The notes beneath the pieces were generated by a model. It saw only the letters and a list, made by a program, of their open reading frames with translations, searched no databases and was not told the origin of the DNA. Shown piece by piece: positions 49,949 to 58,955 of a DNA stretch of 64,000 bases. This DNA comes from Acidobacteriota bacterium (GTDB lineage: Bacteria > Acidobacteriota > Terriglobia > Acidiferrales > UBA7541). Each line of letters starts with the position of its first letter. Within the stretch, counting starts at the first letter, position 1. Made by a program: the position numbers and the translations under genes. Where the stretch lies: the NCBI GenBank assembly GCA_003154775.1, contig PMES01000148.1, positions 62,001 to 126,000 on the forward strand, in the 5' to 3' direction.

Positions 49949-50022
49949 TGAAATCCAAAGTCGAGGAGAGATTTCTCCGCTCCGGGACGGCAAAAAGCGC
50001 CGTCCCTCCGGTCGAAATGACA
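49949..50022 (+). repeat. Interspersed palindromic repeat, medium form with 5' tail
   Basis: TGAAATCCAAAGTCGAGGAG tail, GATTTCTCCGCTCCGGGACGG, then CCGTCCCTCCGGTCGAAATG, ending GACAG. The core is more diverged than at 44386. Confidence 0.75.
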
Positions 50023-50105
50023 GATTCTGGGTGGCGGATGGTGTGGGAGAAGCCGACTTCGGATTCCAGGATAAACCTAGCACCAGGCACGGGAGAAACT
50101 ACCAC

Positions 50106-52223
50106 GTGAGTGAAAACCGATTGAAGGATTCCGCGAGCCCTTATTTGCGTTCGGCGGCCCACCAGCCCATCGACTGGCATGAATGGGGAGAGAGCGCTTT
50201 CACGCGCGCGAAGACCGAGGATAAGCCGATACTGCTGGACATTGGCGCGGTGTGGTGCCACTGGTGCCACGTCATCGACCGGGAGAGCTACGAAAACGCG
50301 GAAATCGCCAAAATCATCAACGAACATTTTGTGCCGGTGAAAGTGGATCGCGACGAGCGGCCGGACGTGGATTCCCGCTACCAGTCCGCGATCAGCGCGC
50401 TCAGCGGACAGGGCGGGTGGCCGCTTACAGGATTCCTGATGCCCGACGGGAAGCCGTTTTTTGGCGGCACGTATTTTCCGCCGGAGGACCAGATGGGCCG
50501 GCCGGGTTTTCGCCGCGTGCTGCTGGCGGTGGCCGATGCTTACAAACAAAAACGCGAGGATTTGGCGCGCACGGCGGATGCCCTTGCGGAGGCAGTTGCG
50601 AAAGCCGAGGCATTCTCCGGAGCGCGCGCGGAGTTTGACTTGAGCATCGTGGATGCGCAGATCAACTCGATCACGCAATTGTTCGATATTCGCAACGGAG
50701 GCTTCGGGCAATCGCCGAAATTTCCGCATGCCTCGGCGATCGATCTTGTGCTGGAGCGCTATTGCCAGACGGGAGAGAAACACCTGCTGGCGATGGCGGA
50801 GACGACACTCGAAAAAATGGCCAAGGGCGGGGTGTACGACCAATTGGCGGGAGGTTTCCACCGCTACTCCGTGGACGAACACTGGCTGGTGCCGCACTTC
50901 GAGAAGATGAGCTACGACAATTCGGAGTTGCTGAAGAACTATCTGCACGGCTGGCAGGTGGCGCGCAATCCTATTTTGCGCGAGACGGCGGAGAGCATCA
51001 TCGGGTGGGTGAACGAGGTTTTGTCTGATCGGGAGCAGGGCGGCTTCTACGCCAGCCAAGATGCGGACTACTCGCTGGATGACGATGGCGATTATTTCAC
51101 GTGGACCTTGGAGGAGTTGCGCGGCGCACTTTCCGGCGAAGAGTCGCGCATCATGGAGCTCTACTACGATGTAGAGCCGCACGGCGAGATGCACCACAAC
51201 CCTTCCAAGAACGTTCTGTGGATCGCGCGGGATGCCGACGAGATCGCCAAGACGCTGGGGCTGGACGAGTCGCAAGTGCGGGTGGAGATCGCGAAGGCAA
51301 AAGGCAAGATGTTGCAGGCGAGGATGCGCCGGCCAACTCCATTTGTAGACAAGACGATGTACGTCAGTTGGAGCGCCATGTTTGTTTCCGCCTATTGCGA
51401 GGCTGCGCGCATTCTTTCCGGGTCCGTGGGCGAAAGTTGCGGGTCATTCGCGCGAAAGACGCTGGACCGGATGTTGAGCGAGGCGTGGAGCGAGGAGCAG
51501 GGCTTTGCGCATCGCATTGGCGGTCCTGCGTTGCGCGGATCGCTGGACGACCAGGTGTTCGGGGTGCTTGGGCTGCTGGATGGTTATGAAGCCACGCTTG
51601 AGTCGCGGTATTTCCGCGCGGCGCAGCGAACGATGGACGTAGCCATCGAGAAGTACGGCGACGCGGAGGGCGGCGGATTTTTCGATCGCGCTTCGGATGC
51701 GCCAGCGATGGGCGGGCTGGAGGTGCGGCGCAAGCCGTTCCAGGATTCGCCGACGCCGGGAGCGAATTCCGTGGCTGTTTTGGCGCTGACGCGGATGCAT
51801 GCGTACACGGACGATGGCCGGTATCACGATTGGGCGAGGAAAACACTAGAAGCGTTCGCGGGTGTGGCGCCGCAATACGGTTTGTTTGCGGCAACGTACG
51901 GGCTGGCGGCGACTTTGTTCGCGGAACACCCGACACAAGTGATGATTACGGGAGCTAGCGGCGACGCCGCGGCGGAGAAACTTGAAGAGGCTGCGAACAA
52001 AGTGTTTCGCTTCGGCAAGGCGGTGCTGCGCGTGACGCCGGAAGTGCCGCTTGAAAACTTGCCGGCGGCCCTGCGTCAGACTTTGCCGTATCTGCCCAAG
52101 GAGAAGGCGCTGGCGATTGTATGCGCGGGAAGTACGTGCCTGCCGCCGATTAGTGACTCAGAGGAGTTGCAAAGAGTCCTGCAAAAAGGAATTGCGGGGA
52201 CGGCGGCGGGATCGAGGGAATAA
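50106..52223 (+). CDS. DUF255 thioredoxin-domain protein (YyaL/SPATA20-like)
   Basis: Large protein with an N-terminal thioredoxin-like DUF255 domain: ASPYLRSAAHQPIDWHEW, then GAVWCHWCHVIDRESYEN with the CxxC motif, then VDRDERPDVDSRYQSA and GGWPLTGFLMPDGKPFFGGT. The rest is an alpha/alpha barrel like those of glycosidases and epimerases: YDQLAGGFHRYSVDEHWLVP, HFEKMSYDNSELL, YASQDADYS. The GTG at 50106 is used because the repeat at 49949-50022 ends just before and GGGAG lies upstream. 705 aa; the role is unknown, and mitochondrial homologues act in sperm redox control. Confidence 0.88.
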   Translation: MSENRLKDSASPYLRSAAHQPIDWHEWGESAFTRAKTEDKPILLDIGAVWCHWCHVIDRESYENAEIAKIINEHFVPVKVDRDERPDVDSRYQSAISALSGQGGWPLTGFLMPDGKPFFGGTYFPPEDQMGRPGFRRVLLAVADAYKQKREDLARTADALAEAVAKAEAFSGARAEFDLSIVDAQINSITQLFDIRNGGFGQSPKFPHASAIDLVLERYCQTGEKHLLAMAETTLEKMAKGGVYDQLAGGFHRYSVDEHWLVPHFEKMSYDNSELLKNYLHGWQVARNPILRETAESIIGWVNEVLSDREQGGFYASQDADYSLDDDGDYFTWTLEELRGALSGEESRIMELYYDVEPHGEMHHNPSKNVLWIARDADEIAKTLGLDESQVRVEIAKAKGKMLQARMRRPTPFVDKTMYVSWSAMFVSAYCEAARILSGSVGESCGSFARKTLDRMLSEAWSEEQGFAHRIGGPALRGSLDDQVFGVLGLLDGYEATLESRYFRAAQRTMDVAIEKYGDAEGGGFFDRASDAPAMGGLEVRRKPFQDSPTPGANSVAVLALTRMHAYTDDGRYHDWARKTLEAFAGVAPQYGLFAATYGLAATLFAEHPTQVMITGASGDAAAEKLEEAANKVFRFGKAVLRVTPEVPLENLPAALRQTLPYLPKEKALAIVCAGSTCLPPISDSEELQRVLQKGIAGTAAGSRE

Positions 52224-52225
52224 AG

Positions 52226-52261
52226 CAGGTTCCTCTCCCGCTTTGCGGGATCGGAATGACA
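52226..52261 (+). repeat. Interspersed palindromic repeat, mini form
   Basis: CAGGTTCCTCTCCCGCTTTG then CGGGATCGGAATGAC. The central CCCGCTTTGCGGG hairpin is kept; the ends are eroded. Confidence 0.5.
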
Positions 52262-52285
52262 ATGGTGTTTACGCCTTGCCGAGAT

Positions 52286-52308
52286 GGGGTCGAGCAATGC
52301 TCGATCCC
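52286..52308. repeat. GGGGTCGAGCA palindrome
   Basis: GGGGTCGAGCA and ATGCTCGATCCC form an inverted repeat with one mismatch. It lies between two convergent genes and may act as a weak terminator or belong to another repeat family. Confidence 0.5.
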
Positions 52309-52336
52309 TACAAGGACGACCCGCTCGTAGAGTGAA

Positions 52337-52909
52337 TTACTTCTTGGAGCGCGATTCCGGGGGCACCATGCCATTGTTGCGGTAGTAGACGACGAGCGCG
52401 CCATAGTGTTCGCCGGAATGCTCGATCAGGCCATAGGCGAGATCGTAAAGGCGGTCGAGATGCGGCCCGCCGTCGTTGACAGCTTCATTCAAGCCCTTGT
52501 CGCCCTTCTTCTTGATTTCGTCAGCGCCGTCCGCGACACACTGCTTCACAAAGGCCACGATCTGGGCCTTGGTCTTCAGATTGTCCTGCTTGGGATCGTC
52601 GGGATAGCGGGGCTTCTTTCCTTCAGCGAAATCCGTGAAGTAATACATGGAAGCTGAGACGTGCAGGAGCATCGCGCCGAACGTCCGGGATTCCGGGGCG
52701 GGCTTGTAAGCGTACTTGTCTTCCGGGAAATCCTCGGCCATGGCGATGAGCTTGCGCCCAATGTCATTCCATTGCTCCAGCACAGCTTCCGAGGGACTGA
52801 GTGCGGGCTTCGGCTCAGCCTTTTTCATGTTCATGTCTTGTGCGCGAATCGGGAGCACGGCAAGACACGCGGCAAACAAAACCGCGGCAATCACAGGGAT
52901 CTTTCTCAT
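52337..52909 (-). CDS. Exported DinB-family protein
   Basis: 190 aa with a signal peptide (about residues 1-23, ending LPIRAQD). The four-helix DinB fold is shown by QWNDIGRKLIAMAEDFPEDK, then SRTFGAMLLHVSASMYYFTD (first metal-ligand His), and LIEHSGEHYGALVVYYRN (second and third His). DinB-like metal-dependent hydrolases or thiol transferases share this His3 set. AAGGAGAGAAAA precedes the ATG. Exported DinB proteins of this type occur widely in Acidobacteria. Confidence 0.88.
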   Translation of the reverse strand: MRKIPVIAAVLFAACLAVLPIRAQDMNMKKAEPKPALSPSEAVLEQWNDIGRKLIAMAEDFPEDKYAYKPAPESRTFGAMLLHVSASMYYFTDFAEGKKPRYPDDPKQDNLKTKAQIVAFVKQCVADGADEIKKKGDKGLNEAVNDGGPHLDRLYDLAYGLIEHSGEHYGALVVYYRNNGMVPPESRSKK

Positions 52910-53122
52910 TTTTCTCTCCTTTAGTTTTCCTGGCAGAGAGCCGATATATCAAACGCACGAGATGATGGGAAGTTGTTCCCGAGCCGGAAAGGTGATGAAA
53001 CCGGCGACCGAGGTTTGCCATGATACGCCGGAATTACCGGGCGTGGCTACAAAAGGTTGAAAGCAGACGAGTTACTCTGTGTGCGCAGTAAGCCACAAGC
53101 TCCCGGAATTGTCCGGCGGGCA

Positions 53123-53131
53123 TGGTATTCT
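53123..53131 (+). promoter_or_regulatory. Extended -10 promoter, TGGTATTCT
   Basis: TGG plus TATTCT, with transcription start expected near 53138, 23 bases before the TTG start of the metallophosphoesterase gene. The -35 is weak. The same extended -10 core is found before the XRE regulator (43083). Confidence 0.45.
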
Positions 53132-53160
53132 AATAGTTTACAGCTGAGGGAGAACTAACG

Positions 53161-54486
53161 TTGAATTGGAGTTGGATTTTGCTGCGCAGTGCGGTGGGGC
53201 TGGGCATTTTGGCCTCGCTGTTTCTATCGCAGCGTTTCTGGTACCGGACGCTTTGGCGGGTCACGTCGAACTGGGGCCGCGTGTGGTTGCGCGTGGGCGT
53301 GCGGCTGATGTATTTCGCCGGGCTGCTGCTCATCATTGTGGCGATTGCGGATGGCCTGCGGCAGGATCACGGGCGCATCCTCCCAACTCATTCTCCGGTT
53401 GAGGCTTTTGCGGGATTGTGGTTTCTCAGCGCCCTGGTAGCGTATTTCGCCGTGAAGGCAGTGCACACAGTGGAATGGGTTTGGCATCGCGTGCACAAGC
53501 CCGCGCCTCCTTCCTTGTCTTCAGCGTTGATGCGGCCCGCAGCGACAGAAGATTTCGTTCCTGATCCCTCGCGCCGCACTTTTTTCAAGACGGCCAGCGT
53601 GGTGGCAGGAGCAGCGCCATTTCTCGGCGTCATGTACGGATTTGCCGCGGAGCGCTTGCGATATGAAGTGCGGCGCATCGAAATTCCGCTGGCGAACCTG
53701 CCACCGGAGCTCGACGGGCTGGAAATCGTTCAGCTCAGCGATATCCACCTCAGCGGCTACATGACGCGCGAATCGGTGCGCCGTGCCGTGGATATGGCCA
53801 ATGATGTTGGCGCGGACCTGGCCGTGGTTACGGGCGACCTCATCACTGGCATGCACGATTCCCTCGCCGATTGCATCGAGGAAGTGCGCCACCTGAGAGC
53901 GCCTTTGGGCGTTTATGGATGCAATGGCAACCACGAGATTTACGCGCGCGCCGAGGATCTTGCCGAAAAGCTCTACCAGCAAGCAGGCATGAAACTGCTG
54001 CGGCGCGAAAATGCGGTGATCGCGTACAAGGGCGCGCAGTTGAATCTGATTGGCGTGGATTACCAGCGCGAGCGCATGCCCAGCGGCCGCAAGATGCAGA
54101 TGCTGGACAATCTGGAGCCGCTGGTGCGCCGCGACATTCCCAACGTTCTACTTTCCCATAATCCCAATTCGTTCAATCGCGCCGCGGAATTGGGCATTGA
54201 ACTGACGCTTTCGGGGCACACGCACGGCGGGCAGGTGAAGGTGGAAATTCTGGATGTCAGCATCAGCCCGGCGCAATTCATCACCGATTACATTGCCGGG
54301 TTATATCACCGTCCGCTGCTGATGCCAAATGAACCAAAGCGCATGGGAGAGACGATCAAGCTGATGCCCAACGCGCCGAAGGGCCTCGCTGCGCTTTACG
54401 TCAACCGTGGATTGGGAACGGTAGGCGCTCCGGTGCGCCTGGGCGTCCCACCAGAAATTTCGCACTTCATCTTGCGCCGCGTATAA
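53161..54486 (+). CDS. Membrane-anchored metallophosphoesterase (YkuE-like)
   Basis: 441 aa. Three N-terminal membrane helices (about residues 5-22, 45-65 and 80-100), then a twin-arginine-like SRRTFFKTA, then a calcineurin-type phosphoesterase: LSDIHLSG, VVTGDLITG, CNGNHEIYA, LLSHNPN and LSGHTHGGQ carry the metal-binding D-x-H, GD, GNHE, H and GH-x-H residues. It starts with TTG. YkuE-like enzymes hydrolyse envelope phospholipid or UDP-lipid diphosphates. The 250 bases upstream have the promoter at 53123 and no gene. Confidence 0.9.
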   Translation: MNWSWILLRSAVGLGILASLFLSQRFWYRTLWRVTSNWGRVWLRVGVRLMYFAGLLLIIVAIADGLRQDHGRILPTHSPVEAFAGLWFLSALVAYFAVKAVHTVEWVWHRVHKPAPPSLSSALMRPAATEDFVPDPSRRTFFKTASVVAGAAPFLGVMYGFAAERLRYEVRRIEIPLANLPPELDGLEIVQLSDIHLSGYMTRESVRRAVDMANDVGADLAVVTGDLITGMHDSLADCIEEVRHLRAPLGVYGCNGNHEIYARAEDLAEKLYQQAGMKLLRRENAVIAYKGAQLNLIGVDYQRERMPSGRKMQMLDNLEPLVRRDIPNVLLSHNPNSFNRAAELGIELTLSGHTHGGQVKVEILDVSISPAQFITDYIAGLYHRPLLMPNEPKRMGETIKLMPNAPKGLAALYVNRGLGTVGAPVRLGVPPEISHFILRRV

Positions 54487-54578
54487 GCTGGTTCGCTCTT
54501 CCCAGCGGGAATCAATCCCACCTGCCACTGGACTTCGCACGATTCCTGCGACACACTCTTCCTTTTCCCAGGGGCTTC

Positions 54579-56363
54579 ATGATCCTTCTCATCATGGGCG
54601 TAGCCGGATCGGGTAAATCCACCGCGGGTTCGCGGCTCGCTGCGCAACTCGGCTGGACGTTTCTGGATGCCGACGATTTCCACTCTCCGGAAAACAAAGC
54701 CAAGATGCGCCGAGGGATTCATCTGGCCGAGGATGACCGCATCCCCTGGCTGCAGGGGATGCACGCGGAATTGGTGCGCCTGGACAGTCAAAAGGAAAAT
54801 GCTGTGCTGGCGTGTTCGGCCTTGAGGAAGTCTTACCGCGAAATCCTCGCAGCAGGCCTGGACCTTCGTGTTGTTTACCTGAAGGGCTCCCAGGAAGTGA
54901 TCCAGCAGCGGATTCAAGAACGCCACGCGCATTTTGCGGGCACGTCCATCCTGGCAGACCAATTCGCGGTGCTGGAGGAGCCTGTTGACGCCCTCGACCT
55001 CGATGTCACGCTCCCGACAGAGCAATTGGTTGCGGAAATCTTGGCGCACTACGGGCTCACGCCATCCGCATCCGCCAGCTCAGGCGATGCGGTGATTCAT
55101 CGGCTGCTGTGGCGTTTACTGCCATTTCTTTTTCTTCTCTACGTGGTGGCTTATCTCGACCGCATCAATGTGGGATTTGCCGCGCTGCAGATGAAGAGCC
55201 AGTTGAAATTCAGCGATGCCGTGTACGGACTGGGCGCCGGCATTTTCTTTCTTGGGTACTTTCTATTTCAAGTTCCCAGCAATATGGCCATGCAAAGATT
55301 TGGTGCGCGCCGCTGGATTGCATTCCTGATGATTCTGTGGGGCGGAATATCCGCATCCATGATGTTCGTGGGCTCCGCAAGGTCGTTTTACACGATGCGA
55401 TTTCTGCTCGGCGCCGCGGAGGCGGGCTTCTTTCCCGGCGTCATCTATTACCTGCGCAACTGGTTTCCCGCGGCAGTGCGGGCGCGCGCCCTGGCGCTGT
55501 TCATAATGGCGGGGCCGATTGCGGGAGTCATTGGCGGGCCGATCTCCGGCGCGCTGCTGGGACTTCACCGGCGCGCCGGCCTGGCAGGCTGGCAATGGCT
55601 TTTTCTGCTCGAAGGCATCCCGGCGATTTTGTTGGGCTTTGTGGCGTATTTCTTTTTGACGGACCGGCCGGAAAAGGCGCGCTGGCTCTGCGCGGGCGAT
55701 CTGGCGTGGCTCGTCTCCGCGTTGCGCAGAGACGAAATTGCTGCGTCGAGGGAGCGGGCGGCGCCTGCCGGCATCTTGGCTATGCTGGCGAGTGCGCGTG
55801 TCTGGGGTTTTTCCTTCGTCTATTTCAGCGCCGTAGCCTGTGCTTATAGTATCGGGCTGTGGCTGCCCACGGCGATCAGAGCGCTTTCAGGGATTAGCAC
55901 TTTCGTGATCGGGCTGCTGGCAGCCATACCGTATTTGGCTGCGGCCATCGCCATGGTCATCGTCGGCGCGCATTCCGATCGTACGGGCGAACGCGACTGG
56001 CACGTTGCTCTTCCCGCGTTCGTCACTTGCTTCGCACTAGCGGCTGCCGCTTTTGCGACGACCGTCCCGGCCACGGTTGCCGCTTTCACGATCGCCATGG
56101 CGGCGGAGTTCAGCATGATGGGGCCGTTTTGGGTGCTGGCTTCGGGAACACTGGACGCCAAGACCGCAGCGGCGGGGATTGCCTTCATCAACGCCATCGG
56201 GAATCTCGGCAGCGGACTCGGCCCTTACTGGATCGGATATTTGCGCACGGCCACGGGAAGTTTTCGCGGAGGCTTGCTGAGCATCGCGGTGCTGCTCTTT
56301 CTGGCAGGCTTCACGGTTCTCGGGATTCGTCAAACCCGGGTCACCCGGACGGTGAGCAGTTGA
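54579..56363 (+). CDS. Gluconokinase-MFS transporter fusion protein
   Basis: One reading frame joins two proteins. Residues 1-160 are a gluconokinase (GntK-type): P-loop G7-VAGSGKST, sugar site DADDFHSPENKAKM, and LACSALRKSYREIL. A short linker (161-172, TPSASASSGDAV) leads to an MFS transporter of the ACS type (residues 173-594): VAYLDRINVGFAALQMKSQL, FFLGYFLFQVPSNM, and about 12 helices. The chain runs without a stop; an internal GTG at codon 172 lacks a ribosome site. It may couple import with phosphorylation of gluconate or a related aldonate; the substrate is inference. Confidence 0.9.
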   Translation: MILLIMGVAGSGKSTAGSRLAAQLGWTFLDADDFHSPENKAKMRRGIHLAEDDRIPWLQGMHAELVRLDSQKENAVLACSALRKSYREILAAGLDLRVVYLKGSQEVIQQRIQERHAHFAGTSILADQFAVLEEPVDALDLDVTLPTEQLVAEILAHYGLTPSASASSGDAVIHRLLWRLLPFLFLLYVVAYLDRINVGFAALQMKSQLKFSDAVYGLGAGIFFLGYFLFQVPSNMAMQRFGARRWIAFLMILWGGISASMMFVGSARSFYTMRFLLGAAEAGFFPGVIYYLRNWFPAAVRARALALFIMAGPIAGVIGGPISGALLGLHRRAGLAGWQWLFLLEGIPAILLGFVAYFFLTDRPEKARWLCAGDLAWLVSALRRDEIAASRERAAPAGILAMLASARVWGFSFVYFSAVACAYSIGLWLPTAIRALSGISTFVIGLLAAIPYLAAAIAMVIVGAHSDRTGERDWHVALPAFVTCFALAAAAFATTVPATVAAFTIAMAAEFSMMGPFWVLASGTLDAKTAAAGIAFINAIGNLGSGLGPYWIGYLRTATGSFRGGLLSIAVLLFLAGFTVLGIRQTRVTRTVSS

Positions 56364-56449
56364 TTTTTCCTCCCGCTAACCAATATGGTTGTTTACGAGT
56401 CCAATCGAATCAGGGGATAATTCTTCCCTCACGACCAAAGGATAAAAGA

Positions 56450-58759
56450 ATGAACATGACTTATCGTCCGTGGCTGGTGTCCGGAGTTGTGCTCGCGGGA
56501 ATTTCTCTTGCCCCTATTCGTGCTCATGTGGCTGCCGATGATGCGCCGCTGTACGGCTATTCCGCCGAATCCTCGCGCATCGAGCGGCAGTGGGAAGAGA
56601 AGCTGCGCGCCATCCCGAGCACGGAAAATCTTCGCGCCTACATGCAGCGGCTTTCGGCGCGGCCGCATCACGTCGGATCTCCGTACGACAAGGACAACGC
56701 CGAGTGGATCGCGGCAAAGTTCAAGGAGTTCGGACTGGAGACGCACATCGAATCCTACGACGTGCTCTTCCCTACGCCGAAGGAGCGGCAGGTTGAATTG
56801 CTCGATTGCAGCGGCGCGAGCGGAACGGATTGCCGGACAAAATTTACTGCAAAACTCGAGGAACCCAGCTTGCCGGAAGATCCCACTTCCAACCAGAAGT
56901 CCGAGCAATTGCCAACCTTCAACGCGTTTTCCAGGGATGGAGACGTCACCGCGCCTCTCGTCTACGTAAATTACGGGATACCGGAAGATTACGAACAACT
57001 GGAAAAGCTGGGTGTTTCCGTGAAAGGGGCAATCGTGATTGCGCGCTACGGCCATTCCTGGCGCGGCATCAAGCCCAAGGTTGCCGCGGAGCACGGCGCG
57101 CTCGGCTGCCTGATCTACTCCGATCCTCATGAAGACGGGTATTTTCAAGGCGAGACGTTTCCCGCCGGCGCTTATCGCCCGAAGGATGGCGCGCAACGCG
57201 GCAGTGTCGCCGATGATCCCATCTATCCCGGTGATCCACTGACTCCCGGAGTGGCTGCGACAAAAAACGCCAAGCGTCTGGAGTTGAAGGATGTTCCAGT
57301 GATCACAAAGATTCCCGAGCTGCCGCTTTCTTATGGAGACGCGCAGCCGTTGCTTGCTGCGCTTGCCGGCCCGGTGTCTCCCGCCGGCTGGCGTGGAAAT
57401 CTGCCGATCACCTATCGTGTTGGTCCGAGCACGATGAAGGTGCATCTGAAGGTCAAGTTCAATTGGGATTTGAAGCCCATCTATGACGTGATTGCGAAGA
57501 TTCCCGGATCCTCGGACGCGGACCAGTGGATCATTCGCGGGAATCATCACGATGCGTGGGTTAATGGAGCCGAGGACCCTATTTCCGGGCTGGTCGCAGT
57601 GCTGGAAGAAGCGCGGGCGCTGGGCGAACTGGTGAAGCAGGGCTGGAGGCCAAAACGCACGATTATTTATTGCGCTTGGGATGCGGAAGAGCCCGGCTTA
57701 ATCGGCTCGACGGAATGGGTGGAGGACCATGGCGACGATTTGCGCGAACACGCCGTTGCGTACATCAATTCTGACAGCAACGCCCGCGGCTATTTTGGCG
57801 CCGAGGGATCGCACACGCTGGAAAAAATGATGAATGAGGTGGTGCGCGACATCCAGGATCCGGAAACAAAACTGTCTGTCTGGAAGCGCCAGCAGCTTGG
57901 CGCCATCGCGTCTGCGAACACACCAGAAGAGCGGCGGGACGCACGCAACCGCGCCGACCTGCGCATGGGCGCGCTCGGCTCCGGGTCGGACTATGGGGCG
58001 TTCTTGCAGCACGCCGGCATAGCGTCTCTCGACATTGGCTATGACGGTGAGGATGGCGGCGGCATCTATCACTCGATTTACGACGATTTTTACTGGTACA
58101 CGCATTTCAGCGACGTGGATTTCGTGTACGGACGCGCCCTTGCGCAGACCGGCGGCATGACGGTGATGCGCCTTGCGGATGCGGATGTGCTGCCCTTCGA
58201 GTTCAGCGATTTCGCGGAGACTATGCAGACCTACGTCAAACAGCTTAAGAATCTTCTGAAAGAGAAGCAGGAGGAGATCGGCGAGCGCAACAGAGAGATC
58301 GAGGAAGGCGTTTTTCAGGCCACCAATGATCCGCGCCGCCCCACGGTTGCTCCGAAAATGGAGAGCGTGCCGCCTTTCCTGAATTTCGCGCCGCTGGACA
58401 ACGCCGTGACGGAACTGGCGAAGAGCGCCGAAGCTTACAAGAAGGCGTATGAGCAGGCGAGCGCCAAGGCCGATTTCGGCAAGCTGTCTGCCTCGGAGCT
58501 GAATCGCATGCTGGGAAAAAACGAACAGCAGCTTACGCGCGAGGAAGGTCTCCCGCGACGTCCGTGGTTCAAGCACGAAATCTACGCGCCGGGGCAGTAC
58601 ACCGGTTACGAAGCCAAAACGCTGCCGGCTGTTCGCGAGGCGCTGGAACTGAAGCGCTGGAAGCAAGCCGAAGAAGCGATCGTGGTTGTCTCCAAAGTGC
58701 TGGAAGGTGAGGCGGAGTACATTTCCGCGGCGGCCGCGAAATTGTCGGCATTGCATTAG
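56450..58759 (+). CDS. M28 peptidase, glutamate-carboxypeptidase-II-like
   Basis: Exported zinc peptidase, 769 aa. A signal peptide (about residues 1-25) is followed by a PA domain (VNYGIPEDYEQLEKLGVS), a catalytic M28 domain with RGNHHDAWVNGAEDPISG (His and bridging Asp), WDAEEPGLIGSTEW (Glu pair), and YHSIYDDFYWY (final His), and a C-terminal helical dimerisation region of transferrin-receptor type. I use the ATG at 56450 because AAAGGATAAAAGA precedes it; the longer frame upstream overlaps the fusion gene. It is likely a carboxypeptidase acting on peptides with acidic ends. Confidence 0.9.
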   Translation: MNMTYRPWLVSGVVLAGISLAPIRAHVAADDAPLYGYSAESSRIERQWEEKLRAIPSTENLRAYMQRLSARPHHVGSPYDKDNAEWIAAKFKEFGLETHIESYDVLFPTPKERQVELLDCSGASGTDCRTKFTAKLEEPSLPEDPTSNQKSEQLPTFNAFSRDGDVTAPLVYVNYGIPEDYEQLEKLGVSVKGAIVIARYGHSWRGIKPKVAAEHGALGCLIYSDPHEDGYFQGETFPAGAYRPKDGAQRGSVADDPIYPGDPLTPGVAATKNAKRLELKDVPVITKIPELPLSYGDAQPLLAALAGPVSPAGWRGNLPITYRVGPSTMKVHLKVKFNWDLKPIYDVIAKIPGSSDADQWIIRGNHHDAWVNGAEDPISGLVAVLEEARALGELVKQGWRPKRTIIYCAWDAEEPGLIGSTEWVEDHGDDLREHAVAYINSDSNARGYFGAEGSHTLEKMMNEVVRDIQDPETKLSVWKRQQLGAIASANTPEERRDARNRADLRMGALGSGSDYGAFLQHAGIASLDIGYDGEDGGGIYHSIYDDFYWYTHFSDVDFVYGRALAQTGGMTVMRLADADVLPFEFSDFAETMQTYVKQLKNLLKEKQEEIGERNREIEEGVFQATNDPRRPTVAPKMESVPPFLNFAPLDNAVTELAKSAEAYKKAYEQASAKADFGKLSASELNRMLGKNEQQLTREEGLPRRPWFKHEIYAPGQYTGYEAKTLPAVREALELKRWKQAEEAIVVVSKVLEGEAEYISAAAAKLSALH

Positions 58760-58823
58760 AATAAAGAGACCGGGGAAGGCGTTTCGCCGCATTCCCCGGC
58801 ATTCCGATCGCAGGAGCCCGCAC

Positions 58824-58890
58824 ATTCCTTCCTACAACCTTGCGATTGTGGGCTTTGGCCACGTGGGCCGCGCCCTTCTCCGCTGTTAGG
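58824..58890 (+). pseudogene. Remnant of a homoserine-dehydrogenase-like N-terminus
   Basis: Reads SYNLAIVGFGHVGRALLR, a Rossmann GxGxxG opening like that of homoserine dehydrogenases, then stops. AGGAG lies eight bases before an ATT, which may be a lost ATG. A one-base shift would continue as LLGLEFADGSPVKVRG. The rest of the gene is missing; the PNPOx-like gene of the opposite strand starts to overlap here. Short, so chance cannot be excluded. Confidence 0.4.
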
Positions 58891-58955
58891 GCTTGAATTC
58901 GCTGATGGCTCACCTGTGAAAGTGCGCGGCGTAGTCTGGCGTGGGAATCGAAACA

